Shown here: in pieces, positions 9,532-18,493 of the stretch | How positions within the stretch are numbered: the stretch's first letter is position 1 | Layout of the letters: every line of letters starts with the position of its first letter | NCBI RefSeq assembly: GCF_964355755.1 | Contig: NC_092673.1 | Location: 16,683,001 to 16,747,000 of the forward strand | Origin: Antedon mediterranea | Taxonomy: Eukaryota; Echinodermata; Crinoidea; Comatulida; Antedonidae | Length of the DNA: 64,000 bases | Reading direction: 5' to 3' | Translations under genes and position numbers: made by a program | The notes under the pieces: model-generated | What the model was told of the DNA's origin: nothing | What the model saw: only the letters and a program-made list of their open reading frames with translations | Database searches by the model: none

Positions 9532-9923
9532 TTCAGTCCTCTAACACGCGCTAAACGTCCAACAATCTTCCATCCGTGTTTTTCGATCGCATACATCAGT
9601 CTATCGGGAAAGCTGCTGAGACGAACAAACGGTTGATATTTGCGATAATGTGGCGTGTGTCTAGACACTATGATTTGGTGCCTGCTGGTGTCTGCAAGTC
9701 TATAACATACGCTCTCCGCGTAATGTAAACAGTTATTTTCGGGAAAGGTTACGATCACTGGATTAGCGCCGATCACGTACCACGTGTTATTAAGGTGGAA
9801 AATCTCTTGATTCAGCACACCTTGTTTTGACATGACAACCGTTCGACCTTCTATCACCGCCACCACCACCATCACCACCGCTGAAAAGAGACGAAACGTT
9901 TTCAAAATGTTCTCGTGGATCAT
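9264..9923 (-). CDS. Type I membrane glycoprotein-like, 219 aa
   Basis: From the ATG at 9923 the product begins MIHENILKTFRLFSAVVMVVVAV, a signal peptide. About 120 residues of ectodomain follow, with a glycosylation site (NNTW) and two nearby cysteines, then a poly-serine stalk encoded by an AGT/AGC run (plus-strand 9476-9532), then a C-terminal hydrophobic segment (VLCTIVILIVIVTCIAWSV). This is a small envelope-protein layout. A longer frame to 10106 exists, but its extra N-terminus is antisense to the next gene and lacks a signal peptide. The start overlaps the divergent gene at 9907 by 17 bp. Confidence 0.58.
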
Positions 9924-10623
9924 GTCGACGATTTGCAACTGTGGACGATATCGATTGCTAGGAGACGAAAATGATAATGATGAAAACGAAGAAGCAGCGG
10001 TGAATAAGGTACAAGATCCGAGTAAAGTTTGTGAAAAGATAACAGAGTTCCACAGTCGTCTCGAAGGATACGTTCGATTGCTTGACGCCAAAAAGCAAGA
10101 CACCAAAGACTGTATGCAAAAGATTCAATCCGAAATGATATGTCTACGCAATCGTATGTACGACGAAGACATTAGTGCTGAAGATGAATTTGACAAGGAA
10201 ACCGTAAAGGTTGAGATACGTACATTAATGCGAAAAAAAATACAATACGAGCAAATGTTCAGTATGCTAAATTCGATGGACGGTAATCTGAACGATATGA
10301 AAATCAAAATAGACACGCACAGTCTGAGCAATTCTTTACAGTCGACACTGTTGAATCTACCTCCTCACGTCAGCGAAGAGAATTACAAGAAAACGTTGAC
10401 ATTGGCCACAATCTACAACGATAAAGTCAACGAGATGGCACAGAACGTAAAACTTCCTCTCGACACCGAAACTCTGTGCTCGGAATCAGAATCTTCTCGA
10501 GTCGTGGACGATAGAGTGGCGATTCTGCTTAGTCGAAACGGTGAAACGCAGCATCAACATCATCATCATCATCATCATCAGATTGAAGACGGTCAACGGC
10601 GGTCTTTGGCGTCATCATCGTGA
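9907..10623 (+). CDS. ESCRT-III (CHMP/Snf7)-like coiled-coil protein
   Basis: A 238-residue protein. After a short N-terminus with a CNCG cluster comes a long helical stretch (about 45-190) in which a first charged helix (KITEFHSRLEGYVRLLDAKK), a second basic helix containing LMRKKIQYEQM, and an SMDGNLNDMKIKID segment follow one another as in the helix 1-2 hairpin and helix 3 of CHMP proteins. The C-terminus is acidic, then a poly-histidine run (CAT repeat). Cellular ESCRT-III drives membrane scission in budding, abscission and nuclear envelope repair; a viral copy could act in egress. The match is by pattern, not alignment, and an unrelated coiled coil is the alternative. Confidence 0.42.
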   Translation: MFSWIMSTICNCGRYRLLGDENDNDENEEAAVNKVQDPSKVCEKITEFHSRLEGYVRLLDAKKQDTKDCMQKIQSEMICLRNRMYDEDISAEDEFDKETVKVEIRTLMRKKIQYEQMFSMLNSMDGNLNDMKIKIDTHSLSNSLQSTLLNLPPHVSEENYKKTLTLATIYNDKVNEMAQNVKLPLDTETLCSESESSRVVDDRVAILLSRNGETQHQHHHHHHHQIEDGQRRSLASSS

Positions 10624-11706
10624 AGTGTTCTCTTCTCGTATGACGAGCGTTGCAAACGAATCGACTAGATTTCGGAATTTGTCTATGTTTTCATCGTCAC
10701 GTAGACCGTGCACTATGTCGGCAACACCCTGGCGCAAACGCATATCTTTCACGTTGGACTTTGTTGATCCATAACATAGATGAGACGGACGGCAACATCT
10801 CGAATGCTCTTCGACGCACAGTTCGCATCTCATTGGATCGTGTCGTACAACGTGGCGTTCGTTGTTTTTCCCGTCGTGTGAAAACAGCTCTTTTGGTTTA
10901 AGTCCGGCATACTTCCACGTGGCCGTCGTTCTGTAGAAACTCTTACTGGTCGATAACCAACAACCGCTCGTAGGAAACACTCGACACTTTGTCAGCTTCT
11001 TTGTCATCTCTTTCAACAACTTTTCCGGCTGTTCACCTGTACGTATTGCAATTGCAGACACGTACATTTTATCGAGTGTTTTGTCGTAGTAACGTTCACC
11101 GAAATGTTCGCAAAGAGATTTTTCTAACGAAAAGTCATAGTCTGTATACGACATTCTACCACAACCACCATCACCACCAGCACGATAAAAACGACGACTA
11201 CGACGACGATGTATAGTCCATGATGGGTTTTCTTCTTCTTCTTTTTCTTCAAATGCGTCACCATTACATCCTTCTTCTCCTGCTTCTCCTCCTCCTCCTC
11301 CTCCTCTTTCATCGCAGTCGCCAACGTAAGCTATGTGCAGTTTAGGATCGAGTATGCGCCACGCAACTCGGTTGCCGGAGACCATACGAACTACAGCATG
11401 ACATCCATCCATGACGGCTTCTTTAAGACGAACGTTACATCTAACGGCGTTTCGTTCGTCCAAAACCATGGCATTTTCCGGCCATCGCATATTCAGACGT
11501 ACATCATCACGATCGGATGGTTTTTCTACCGCGTAAACAATTTCATTTCGGCCATACAACCCCATTGGAGCGTTGACGGACGACACGTATCGTGAAAACA
11601 GCACATTTGGTAACAGCTCTCGTTGTAAAAATTTCCGTTGTATATTATAAAAAGGACGTTTTGTGTCACACGAGAGGCCACGCAACTCTGTTCGATTGGA
11701 CATCAT
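10615..11706 (-). CDS. HNH (His-Me finger) endonuclease-like protein
   Basis: The C-terminal third carries an HNH-type pattern: GCW at 248-250, HVVRHD with candidate catalytic H289, C294-x2-C297, then CCRPSHL with H309 and a following GSTKSNVKD with N318. These match the zinc-binding loop and His-Me finger of homing-type endonucleases. The N-terminal 240 residues are unrelated to anything I know and include Gly- and Glu-rich tracts. Such a domain could be a genuine viral nuclease or a domesticated selfish endonuclease. The start codon overlaps the divergent gene at 11705 by 2 bp, and the 3' end overlaps the ESCRT-III-like gene by 9 bp. Confidence 0.55.
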   Translation of the reverse strand: MMSNRTELRGLSCDTKRPFYNIQRKFLQRELLPNVLFSRYVSSVNAPMGLYGRNEIVYAVEKPSDRDDVRLNMRWPENAMVLDERNAVRCNVRLKEAVMDGCHAVVRMVSGNRVAWRILDPKLHIAYVGDCDERGGGGGGEAGEEGCNGDAFEEKEEEENPSWTIHRRRSRRFYRAGGDGGCGRMSYTDYDFSLEKSLCEHFGERYYDKTLDKMYVSAIAIRTGEQPEKLLKEMTKKLTKCRVFPTSGCWLSTSKSFYRTTATWKYAGLKPKELFSHDGKNNERHVVRHDPMRCELCVEEHSRCCRPSHLCYGSTKSNVKDMRLRQGVADIVHGLRDDENIDKFRNLVDSFATLVIREENTSR

Positions 11707-12529
11707 GAAATCTGAAATTCATAGATGTTACGCTCGTCATAATGGCGCTAATACCGTGGACATGAACTATCTGATAGAAAAACGTAAACAAATCTCACAA
11801 GAAGATGTCAGTGCCGAAGTTTTCGAATATCTATCGGCTGCCTTGCATGGGAATCTCGTCAATTTTTGGGAGATTAACGGTTACGATCCGAGACAGTTGA
11901 ACCTTCATCGTGAGTTACAACGATTGAGAAGTAGTATGTGGGAAATAAGGGGACGTAACACGGCTGCCGATGTTATACGTCGTTTTCTTCGTATCCGAGA
12001 GTCCTATCAAGATTACCAAACGTCTTCGTTGTCCCTCTACTTTGGATACGGCAATTCGGACGTGTTGGACGCACTAAAGAACGTTTTCTATGCCATGCAT
12101 GAATACGACGACGTACAAACATTTCAGCAATGTAACGAGCAACGAAAATTCTCATCGATGGAGGAGCAACAGAATTTGTTGAATCGACACGTCGCTTATT
12201 CGTTTCAGACTCTGCTCTATAATGGCGACTGGACTCATGAGTGTAAAGAACGAGAACAAGGAGAAGTGTTAGATTTTCACGCCGACATCGATGCTTTCCG
12301 AAATGAGATATGGACTTCCAGAAATCAATCGGACGTATACAATTACGTCCGATCGTTTTTTATATTACGACAACGTTATCAGTCGTCGAATAAACAAGGA
12401 TTCTTTGGACACGGTCAGACGGATGCTATCGAATGTTTGCGCAATGTTCTATGGAACGTATACAATACTGTAAACGTACATGGACGTCGTCGACGTAATC
12501 TTCTTCGTCCTCGTCATTGTCAGAAATAA
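11705..12529 (+). CDS. Hypothetical protein with internal duplication, 274 aa
   Basis: The protein consists of two diverged copies of a roughly 100-residue module (about 50-150 and 165-260). Matching landmarks are IRESYQDYQ...FGYGNSDVLDALKNVFYAM in the first and LRQRYQSSN...FGHGQTDAIECLRNVLWNV in the second. Both modules look all-helical. The C-terminus is a basic patch (GRRRRNLLRPR). A TATA-like TATATTATAAAA lies at 11641-11652, and AATAAA overlaps the stop. ATG at 11705 was chosen; an upstream in-frame ATG at 11663 lies too close to the TATA-like element. Function unknown. Confidence 0.58.
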   Translation: MKSEIHRCYARHNGANTVDMNYLIEKRKQISQEDVSAEVFEYLSAALHGNLVNFWEINGYDPRQLNLHRELQRLRSSMWEIRGRNTAADVIRRFLRIRESYQDYQTSSLSLYFGYGNSDVLDALKNVFYAMHEYDDVQTFQQCNEQRKFSSMEEQQNLLNRHVAYSFQTLLYNGDWTHECKEREQGEVLDFHADIDAFRNEIWTSRNQSDVYNYVRSFFILRQRYQSSNKQGFFGHGQTDAIECLRNVLWNVYNTVNVHGRRRRNLLRPRHCQK

Positions 12530-12555
12530 ATAAAAAAAGAAAACAACAATATAGG

Positions 12556-12972
12556 CTATGTTTGATTTATTCTTTTATAAAATCGGCACGATTTCTGTCT
12601 TTTTTCGTATTGTGATCGTTTAGATTTTACAAAATGTTCAGATAATTTCGTGTCGGTAAATTTAATTAATCTCCATATCTTATGTACTAGTCTATTGTAT
12701 TCGCTAATTTTGTCCTTTTTCTTATTCCTCCTCTTATTCTTCTTCTTCTTCTTCTTCTTCATAATCATGCTATATTCCAACATATCCAACAAGTTCATCA
12801 AGTCAAATTTAAACGATCTTCGAAACGCCTGCAATTGTTCACGGTTTGACTGTATTTCCATGACTCTGGAAAATGATTGAAGCAAGTGAAATATCTCTAC
12901 ACCGTACCGTAAAGCTTCGTCAAACAACTCCATTCGTCTTTCACGAAGCCAAGCGTATTGCCGATCAGACAT
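12556..12972 (-). CDS. Small basic hypothetical protein, 138 aa
   Basis: Starts MSDRQYAW, with an upstream TTG ignored. The N-terminal half looks helical; the middle has a long lysine tract (AAG/AGA repeats) of about 20 residues, and the C-terminus is also very basic, so nucleic-acid binding or nuclear localisation is plausible. It lies 8 bp downstream of the larger gene at 12981 on the same strand, suggesting co-transcription. No family recognised. Confidence 0.45.
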   Translation of the reverse strand: MSDRQYAWLRERRMELFDEALRYGVEIFHLLQSFSRVMEIQSNREQLQAFRRSFKFDLMNLLDMLEYSMIMKKKKKKKNKRRNKKKDKISEYNRLVHKIWRLIKFTDTKLSEHFVKSKRSQYEKRQKSCRFYKRINQT

Positions 12973-12980
12973 TCTTGTGT

Positions 12981-14240
12981 TTACACGCAATATGTTTTAA
13001 AATGCAAATGTTCGTTGTAACAGTCACGTATCGACGACGTCGTTTCTACTTTACGTTTTCTCGGCACCTTGACACGCGAACACACTGAAGACTGAATCGA
13101 TAATGTTCGATTGTTTATGTCGTACAATATTTCTTCCATACGATATCTGTACTCACGTTTCCACCTTTCGATCACTTCTACGTCTTTCAATCTGTTAGCA
13201 ATCGACAGTGCCAACGTTTCGATATCCATCATTCCACGTTCACCGTCTCTTGTTAGATAACACGAACACAGCAACATCTCAGTCTTTTCTCTCTGATAGA
13301 CATGCATTACTTCGTTGACTTTCACACGTCCAATTTCACCATCACTCAAGCACAATTTATAACCTTTTCGGTAACATCGAGGATGACAATAGTATACATC
13401 CACCCAAATCGAGTTTGTCTCTGGAAGAGGTACAATTTTCGGTTGAAATCTGCTATGTGTACATGGATATTTGCAAATCACAAACGATTTAATCAGTCGA
13501 GGAGAAGGTGAACGTAGCTGGTACACGGCGTGAATCGTATTCTCGAGTAGTGTAATCAAACGCAAATGCGTTCCCGTACCTTCCCAGACAAATACTGTTT
13601 GACAGTACACTACTATCGCGTACACATTATTCTCTGTTGCGTCTTCGGTTATGATCTTCCACCAAAGCAACTTGCATTCCATGTCTCCACTCCTCTGTAT
13701 ATTCCATCCAAACAACCGTTTACCGTTTACACTAGCCGAGATTGTATGCGAATTCATTTCCATTTCGATACGATTATCAGTAGTATTGGAGGCAAACAAC
13801 ATCGGCTCACAATAAGACATCAAACTGTTGGTGTAGTCGATAATCATTTCCGTACACGCGGAAAGATGTTTAGCGAACGTGTTGACGTTCAACACGTCAA
13901 AATCATTGACGTATCCAAGCACTACACGTTCCACCTGAGCGTAAAGGGCCGTGTACAGTCGATTGCAAAGTAACATGTACGAAGAAAGTATCATCGCGTC
14001 AACGTACATGGCGGCGTCGCTGTACGCCAATTCCAGTTTACCGTCGCTCTCGATGAACATGAAAAGCCGTTCGGTTACATGCATCGAGACTGGTACTTTG
14101 ATACTCATTATTGCAGTTCGACGAAATCTGTTCCAACCATTTACCATCCCGCATAGCTCAGTCCATTGTAATAGACTCTGTTCTGGCGTAAACAATTGAC
14201 ATTCATCATCTTCTGACTTTACGTTGATGATGAAAGCCAT
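12981..14240 (-). CDS. Hypothetical protein, paralogue of the gene at 17221
   Basis: A 419-residue protein that starts MAFIINVKS. It shares a scattered but ordered set of landmarks with the product of 17221-18453: CKLLWWKI versus CEVIWFKI, a strand after it ending in VVY versus STV, CHPRCYRKGYKLCLSDGE versus CNADCQQTKKKGYTLWLDEA, and a C-terminal helical stretch containing WKREY.RM versus WKSDFEQR. Both genes are on the minus strand, so this looks like an old tandem duplication within the virus lineage. Paired cysteines in the C-terminal half may bind a metal. No function assigned. Confidence 0.58.
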   Translation of the reverse strand: MAFIINVKSEDDECQLFTPEQSLLQWTELCGMVNGWNRFRRTAIMSIKVPVSMHVTERLFMFIESDGKLELAYSDAAMYVDAMILSSYMLLCNRLYTALYAQVERVVLGYVNDFDVLNVNTFAKHLSACTEMIIDYTNSLMSYCEPMLFASNTTDNRIEMEMNSHTISASVNGKRLFGWNIQRSGDMECKLLWWKIITEDATENNVYAIVVYCQTVFVWEGTGTHLRLITLLENTIHAVYQLRSPSPRLIKSFVICKYPCTHSRFQPKIVPLPETNSIWVDVYYCHPRCYRKGYKLCLSDGEIGRVKVNEVMHVYQREKTEMLLCSCYLTRDGERGMMDIETLALSIANRLKDVEVIERWKREYRYRMEEILYDINNRTLSIQSSVCSRVKVPRKRKVETTSSIRDCYNEHLHFKTYCV

Positions 14241-14288
14241 GATTTGAACCAAAATTCATAAACATATTTGTATTTATATAATATTTTG

Positions 14289-14335
14289 TTTGTGTGTGGG
14301 TGTGTGTGTGGGTGTGTGTGTGTGCGCGCGCGCAG
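14289..14335. repeat. (GT)n/(GC)n tract in 5' leader
   Basis: An alternating purine-pyrimidine run (GT, then GCGCGCGC) lies 15 bp before the ATG at 14350. Such a sequence can adopt Z-DNA. It resembles the leader tracts at 7727, 20417 and 41419. Confidence 0.8.
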
Positions 14336-14349
14336 GCAACTACGGGACA

Positions 14350-16770
14350 ATGTTTCGACTTTGCCTGATTACTCTACTTTGTAGTGCTACTACACGCGGT
14401 ACGTTGACAATGGACAGAGAGTACGTGGTTGCAAGACCATACACGTCGTTCGAATTGAGATGCACAACGGACAGCAGAAGAGCTTCTCACATACGATGGA
14501 ATCTACCGAAGCGTGACGTGGGTATGGTTATCGCCCACATCACGTTGGACATGACATCAAGTATGCTGAAGGTAATGGCCATGACAAAGGATGCCACTGG
14601 AACGTACTCGTGTTACATCGATGAATACAATCGATCGCGTAGAACGTGGACACGAACGCAAAAAGATGCTGTCGTACAAGTCGTCGACGCGTACATCATG
14701 CAACCTCGAGAAGTCGCCACCATCACCATTTCGTCCGGTTCTCGAAACTTTTCAAGCATTCAAGTGTTACGCAATAGCCAAAGGGTTACGTCCGAACCGT
14801 CTTCTTCTATGTTCGAGACGTGTTATTCACTGGCAATAGCGTCTACAGACAGAAATGTAATTATTGATCAAGTACGCATCTGTGGATACGATACGATATC
14901 AGTGAGGAAGGTTCGATCATGGCCATACGACAGCCTATGTGCACTTTTAGAAACAAAATATTCTGTGTGTTGCATCGTTCCGGATGATCCGTGTAGAAGG
15001 GAGGTACCGGCTCGAATTGCAACGATAACGGTAGACGCCGAAACCGTGGCCATCGGACAAACGTTGAATCTACTATGTCAGTTTCCGAGAGAAACTTTAG
15101 TGACGTGGATGATACCCGATCCGAAACGTCACGGTACCATGAGAGGTGAACAGTGTAGAACAAACAAAACACATTCGCTTCTACTGGAACAGATCACGGT
15201 TCGCGATCAAGGCTTGTACTCGTGCATAGGATCCAGTGATTATGAATCGATATCTGTACACGTTCGAGTGGTAAACACAATAGAAGAACAGGTGAAACCG
15301 TCGTCGTCGTCGTTGACTATCGGAAACGTGTGTGCAACGACATTGACAGAAGAATTTGGTACCATTAAGAGAATGCCGGCGATACTGTCACCCGCGATAC
15401 AAATTGTAAAACCGAAAGGAATGATACTTTTACGTTGCACCACGTCCACGTCCTCAAATAATGTTCTGTGGATACGGAACGGAAAGCAAATTGAACATTC
15501 AAGAGCGATAGAGGCGTCTTGTAACAACTATCACGAGCATACACTGACAATTTTCGATGCCAATCGCTGGGATACGGGAGGTTACGAGTGTATTGTTAAC
15601 AAAACATATTGGGGTAGGGCACACGTGCAGGTTTTAAACGAACCATCTAACCCATCTCTTTTCATCGATCATTTGGTCGACGTGTGTAAAGACTCGAATC
15701 CGTGGCAGAATACAGGTCCGAAGCAGGTGGATTCAAACAGTTTGCGTTACTGTTATTATTTCAACAAAAGAAACGTGAATTTCAATCGACCGGGAACGTG
15801 TTACGATGACGGCATGTGTGTAGTGAACATTAAAGACAGATGCGATCATCCGTCACATATTCTCGATTATGATGATGATGATGATGATGATGATGACGCG
15901 ACTCATCCATGCAATCGGGACGCATCAACGATAGGCTCGATTGTAATGTCTAGTCTACATCCGGTACTTGGAGAGTCAGTAACTTTCAATTTTTACTACG
16001 AGTCAGTCATTGCAAAACTGTACAATCTAACTGTAAAATACTTTACAACACAAGAAAATGACAAAGTACTCGTAAACGATAACTTACTAACGATTAGACA
16101 TTGCGCTCGAGGCAGAATGGTTACGGTCCGCGTAAACACAAACTATCAAGAATTTTACGATGTCACGACCGATTATTTGTTTCTTCAAGTAATCTTCTCC
16201 GCTAAAAATCTTACCATTTTAAAAGAATTAAAATTGCATAAACAAGACAATGCACCGACCTTTGTCGCCACTGAATTGTGCGCATATAAATTGCCTGTAT
16301 TATGGCATACTGTTGACCATATTGATATCATTTCGTACAATATGCCATCGCGCCTTTCCATCGAGAACATATCGAGTGTACAGCTACTCACCTACAGCGA
16401 ACAATGGAACGTCACAGGTACGTCAAACATCCTGTATCTCATCGGTGTACCAAGTACAGCCAAAGTTGAATGGAAAATCAATGGCGAGCAAATGCGATTG
16501 CTTGTTGACGAATGTAACGTCAACATCGAATCACACGTGTACCACGATCATCGGGTTATTCGCATCTCCTCTAATCATCATCATCATCATCATCATTTAA
16601 ACGTAACGGCAGTCGTCAAAGACAAGTCTAGTTTAGCATTTGTCGGTAGAATGGTTAATGTTGCATTCAAACAACCGATGAAGCCCATAGTATCCGTTCA
16701 CTACTATCATAGCATTAAATATTACGGCATACCGACCGATAGAGTGTATTATTTATCAAACGAGATATAA
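14350..16770 (+). CDS. Secreted multi-Ig-domain protein, 806 aa
   Basis: Begins MFRLCLITLLCSATTRG, a signal peptide. Three immunoglobulin-like domains are clear from Cys pairs with the G-x-Y-x-C signature: about 25-110 (C38, C88 in GTYSC), about 228-305 (C242, GLYSC near 290), and about 345-425 (C362, GGYEC near 413). The remaining 380 residues include further Cys-rich sequence, a poly-aspartate run (GAT repeat), and a poly-histidine run near the C-terminus, with many N-glycosylation sites. No membrane segment was found, so it is probably secreted or held by partners. Ig-domain proteins of large viruses often bind host receptors or cytokines; that role is inferred. AATAAA follows at 16773. 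Confidence 0.72.
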   Translation: MFRLCLITLLCSATTRGTLTMDREYVVARPYTSFELRCTTDSRRASHIRWNLPKRDVGMVIAHITLDMTSSMLKVMAMTKDATGTYSCYIDEYNRSRRTWTRTQKDAVVQVVDAYIMQPREVATITISSGSRNFSSIQVLRNSQRVTSEPSSSMFETCYSLAIASTDRNVIIDQVRICGYDTISVRKVRSWPYDSLCALLETKYSVCCIVPDDPCRREVPARIATITVDAETVAIGQTLNLLCQFPRETLVTWMIPDPKRHGTMRGEQCRTNKTHSLLLEQITVRDQGLYSCIGSSDYESISVHVRVVNTIEEQVKPSSSSLTIGNVCATTLTEEFGTIKRMPAILSPAIQIVKPKGMILLRCTTSTSSNNVLWIRNGKQIEHSRAIEASCNNYHEHTLTIFDANRWDTGGYECIVNKTYWGRAHVQVLNEPSNPSLFIDHLVDVCKDSNPWQNTGPKQVDSNSLRYCYYFNKRNVNFNRPGTCYDDGMCVVNIKDRCDHPSHILDYDDDDDDDDDATHPCNRDASTIGSIVMSSLHPVLGESVTFNFYYESVIAKLYNLTVKYFTTQENDKVLVNDNLLTIRHCARGRMVTVRVNTNYQEFYDVTTDYLFLQVIFSAKNLTILKELKLHKQDNAPTFVATELCAYKLPVLWHTVDHIDIISYNMPSRLSIENISSVQLLTYSEQWNVTGTSNILYLIGVPSTAKVEWKINGEQMRLLVDECNVNIESHVYHDHRVIRISSNHHHHHHHLNVTAVVKDKSSLAFVGRMVNVAFKQPMKPIVSVHYYHSIKYYGIPTDRVYYLSNEI

Positions 16771-16809
16771 CAATAAAGAAAACAACACAAACTAGTTTGT
16801 ATATTCATT

Positions 16810-17154
16810 TTATTTCATATGGTCTACAAGTCGTTGGTTCCAATAGGAAAGACAACGATCTTTGAACATGACAACATCATTTTGCGGTCCATTGTATCCG
16901 ATAATCTTAAGAAAATCTACAAACATGTTGAAAACGTGTACGTGATCAACATCTTCATCGTTTACGTGCAGTGTTGCCATCACAAACGGTGACTCAAACA
17001 GTCCGTAAAAATATTGCATTGTCTGCCGAAATTGAACGATTCCTTTTATACTTTCACCGTTGTAGTTGCATAAGTAGCGCGTTCCACAAAACGATTCCGA
17101 CAACAGCATATGCTTGTCCGAGTTCAATACGACCGCAAACAGATAACACTTCAT
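16810..17154 (-). CDS. Hypothetical protein, 114 aa
   Basis: A small intact frame with ATG start (MKCYLFAVVLN), no membrane segment and no recognised domain. It lies 66 bp downstream of the stop of the gene at 17221 on the same strand and converges on the Ig-domain gene, 39 bp from its stop. It is plausibly co-transcribed with the paralogue gene upstream. Confidence 0.45.
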   Translation of the reverse strand: MKCYLFAVVLNSDKHMLLSESFCGTRYLCNYNGESIKGIVQFRQTMQYFYGLFESPFVMATLHVNDEDVDHVHVFNMFVDFLKIIGYNGPQNDVVMFKDRCLSYWNQRLVDHMK

Positions 17155-17220
17155 ACTACGATAACGATTGTTATAATTATATGTTTTTTTTTTGTCTTCT
17201 CGTAGGCCACGTCAAGCGTA

Positions 17221-18453
17221 CTAGAAAAAACAATCTGGTATGTTTTCTTTTTCCTCGTCAATTGCTTTCGCGACAAGTTCACTAAAAATGTCTTCAATAC
17301 GTATCTGCCGAATCGGTTTGTAAGTGAACGAATGGACTGGTATGTGAAACTGACACTCCCTTTCCGCGTTTATGGCATCGTCTGACAATAGGGATTTTTC
17401 AATTGAATCTATTCTCTTGTCCAATTCCATCTGCGTAGACTTGACACGTTGCTCAAAGTCTGATTTCCATTCGTGAACGTGATGTTCAGACACTTGTTCG
17501 GCCATAACAGACGCTATGTTCCGAAGACGCTCGTCATATATAGTTTTGTCATACATGTTCGATTCGATCAAATTTCTTCGTTCAATCAACCTCTTCAACT
17601 CTACATCTTCCCAGTCGGAACGTGGACGTTCAACTCTCGCCTCATCCAGCCACAGTGTGTATCCTTTCTTTTTTGTCTGTTGACAATCTGCGTTGCATGT
17701 GCCATACTTAATCCGTACCGAGTTGGAGTGTTTACAGGTAAATATTTCGGGTTTTGATGATCCGCATACCATTTCACGTTCACAAACCTGATCAATGTGT
17801 AAAACTTTTGGATATTTACCGAGTTCCAACAGCACGTGGTATAATATCACATCTTTGGCATTTTTATTAAAAGTAAAACGGACGGTTGACAATAAATACA
17901 GCCGTTTCATTGTCTCGTCTCCGTTCAAAATCTTAAACCATATTACTTCGCAATTACTTGCATCGGGTCTAAGCAACTTTCCATCCATTTTTGAAAGGCT
18001 CTGAATAAGTTGGTCGTATACTATCGTCTCATCTGTGTCGTTGAAAGTTTTCGTCAGTAGCTGCTTTAGATTGTCATTGAATAGAAACGGTTGGCATGGT
18101 GCGAGAACCTGTAACCAATATACACCCTGGATTTTTTCCGAATCGTAATGCTTCATGAAACGATCGGCAAAACGGTTCAAATCGAGTATTGCATGTTCAC
18201 AACGGAGCATACGCAACTTCGATTCTACTACCGTTCGAAAGTCATCGGTAATCGTTGGTTTTATGCGCGTGTTGAGCAATATCAAGTCAGCATAATCGCC
18301 AATGTCCTTTAATTTCAAATCGAAATCACCGCCGTTCAACAAGTAGGAAACAAACCTGCTGATTATGTCTGGAGTGATGGATTCCGATAATATGTCTCTC
18401 ACGTAGACTGTGAAATCAATTTTCAGATTAGGATGTATGAACGAAGTAGACAT
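17221..18453 (-). CDS. Hypothetical protein, paralogue of the gene at 12981
   Basis: A 410-residue product with the same ordered landmarks as the gene at 12981-14240 (CEVIWFKI; CNADCQQTKKKGYTLWLDEA; a helical WKSDFEQR stretch). Identity is low, so the duplication is old. The C-terminal third is predicted coiled-coil. Four cysteines between about 225 and 265 may form a metal site. Function unknown; as a two-member family it is a good target for structure prediction. Confidence 0.58.
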   Translation of the reverse strand: MSTSFIHPNLKIDFTVYVRDILSESITPDIISRFVSYLLNGGDFDLKLKDIGDYADLILLNTRIKPTITDDFRTVVESKLRMLRCEHAILDLNRFADRFMKHYDSEKIQGVYWLQVLAPCQPFLFNDNLKQLLTKTFNDTDETIVYDQLIQSLSKMDGKLLRPDASNCEVIWFKILNGDETMKRLYLLSTVRFTFNKNAKDVILYHVLLELGKYPKVLHIDQVCEREMVCGSSKPEIFTCKHSNSVRIKYGTCNADCQQTKKKGYTLWLDEARVERPRSDWEDVELKRLIERRNLIESNMYDKTIYDERLRNIASVMAEQVSEHHVHEWKSDFEQRVKSTQMELDKRIDSIEKSLLSDDAINAERECQFHIPVHSFTYKPIRQIRIEDIFSELVAKAIDEEKENIPDCFF

Positions 18454-18493
18454 GATATCGAAATGACAGTCAAAGTGAAATTGTTTGTGCTAT

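Noticed and set aside
14290-14349. Upstream GTG-initiated extension of the Ig-domain gene
   Set aside because: The extension only translates the GT/GC tract and would bury the signal peptide; the ATG at 14350 is preferred.
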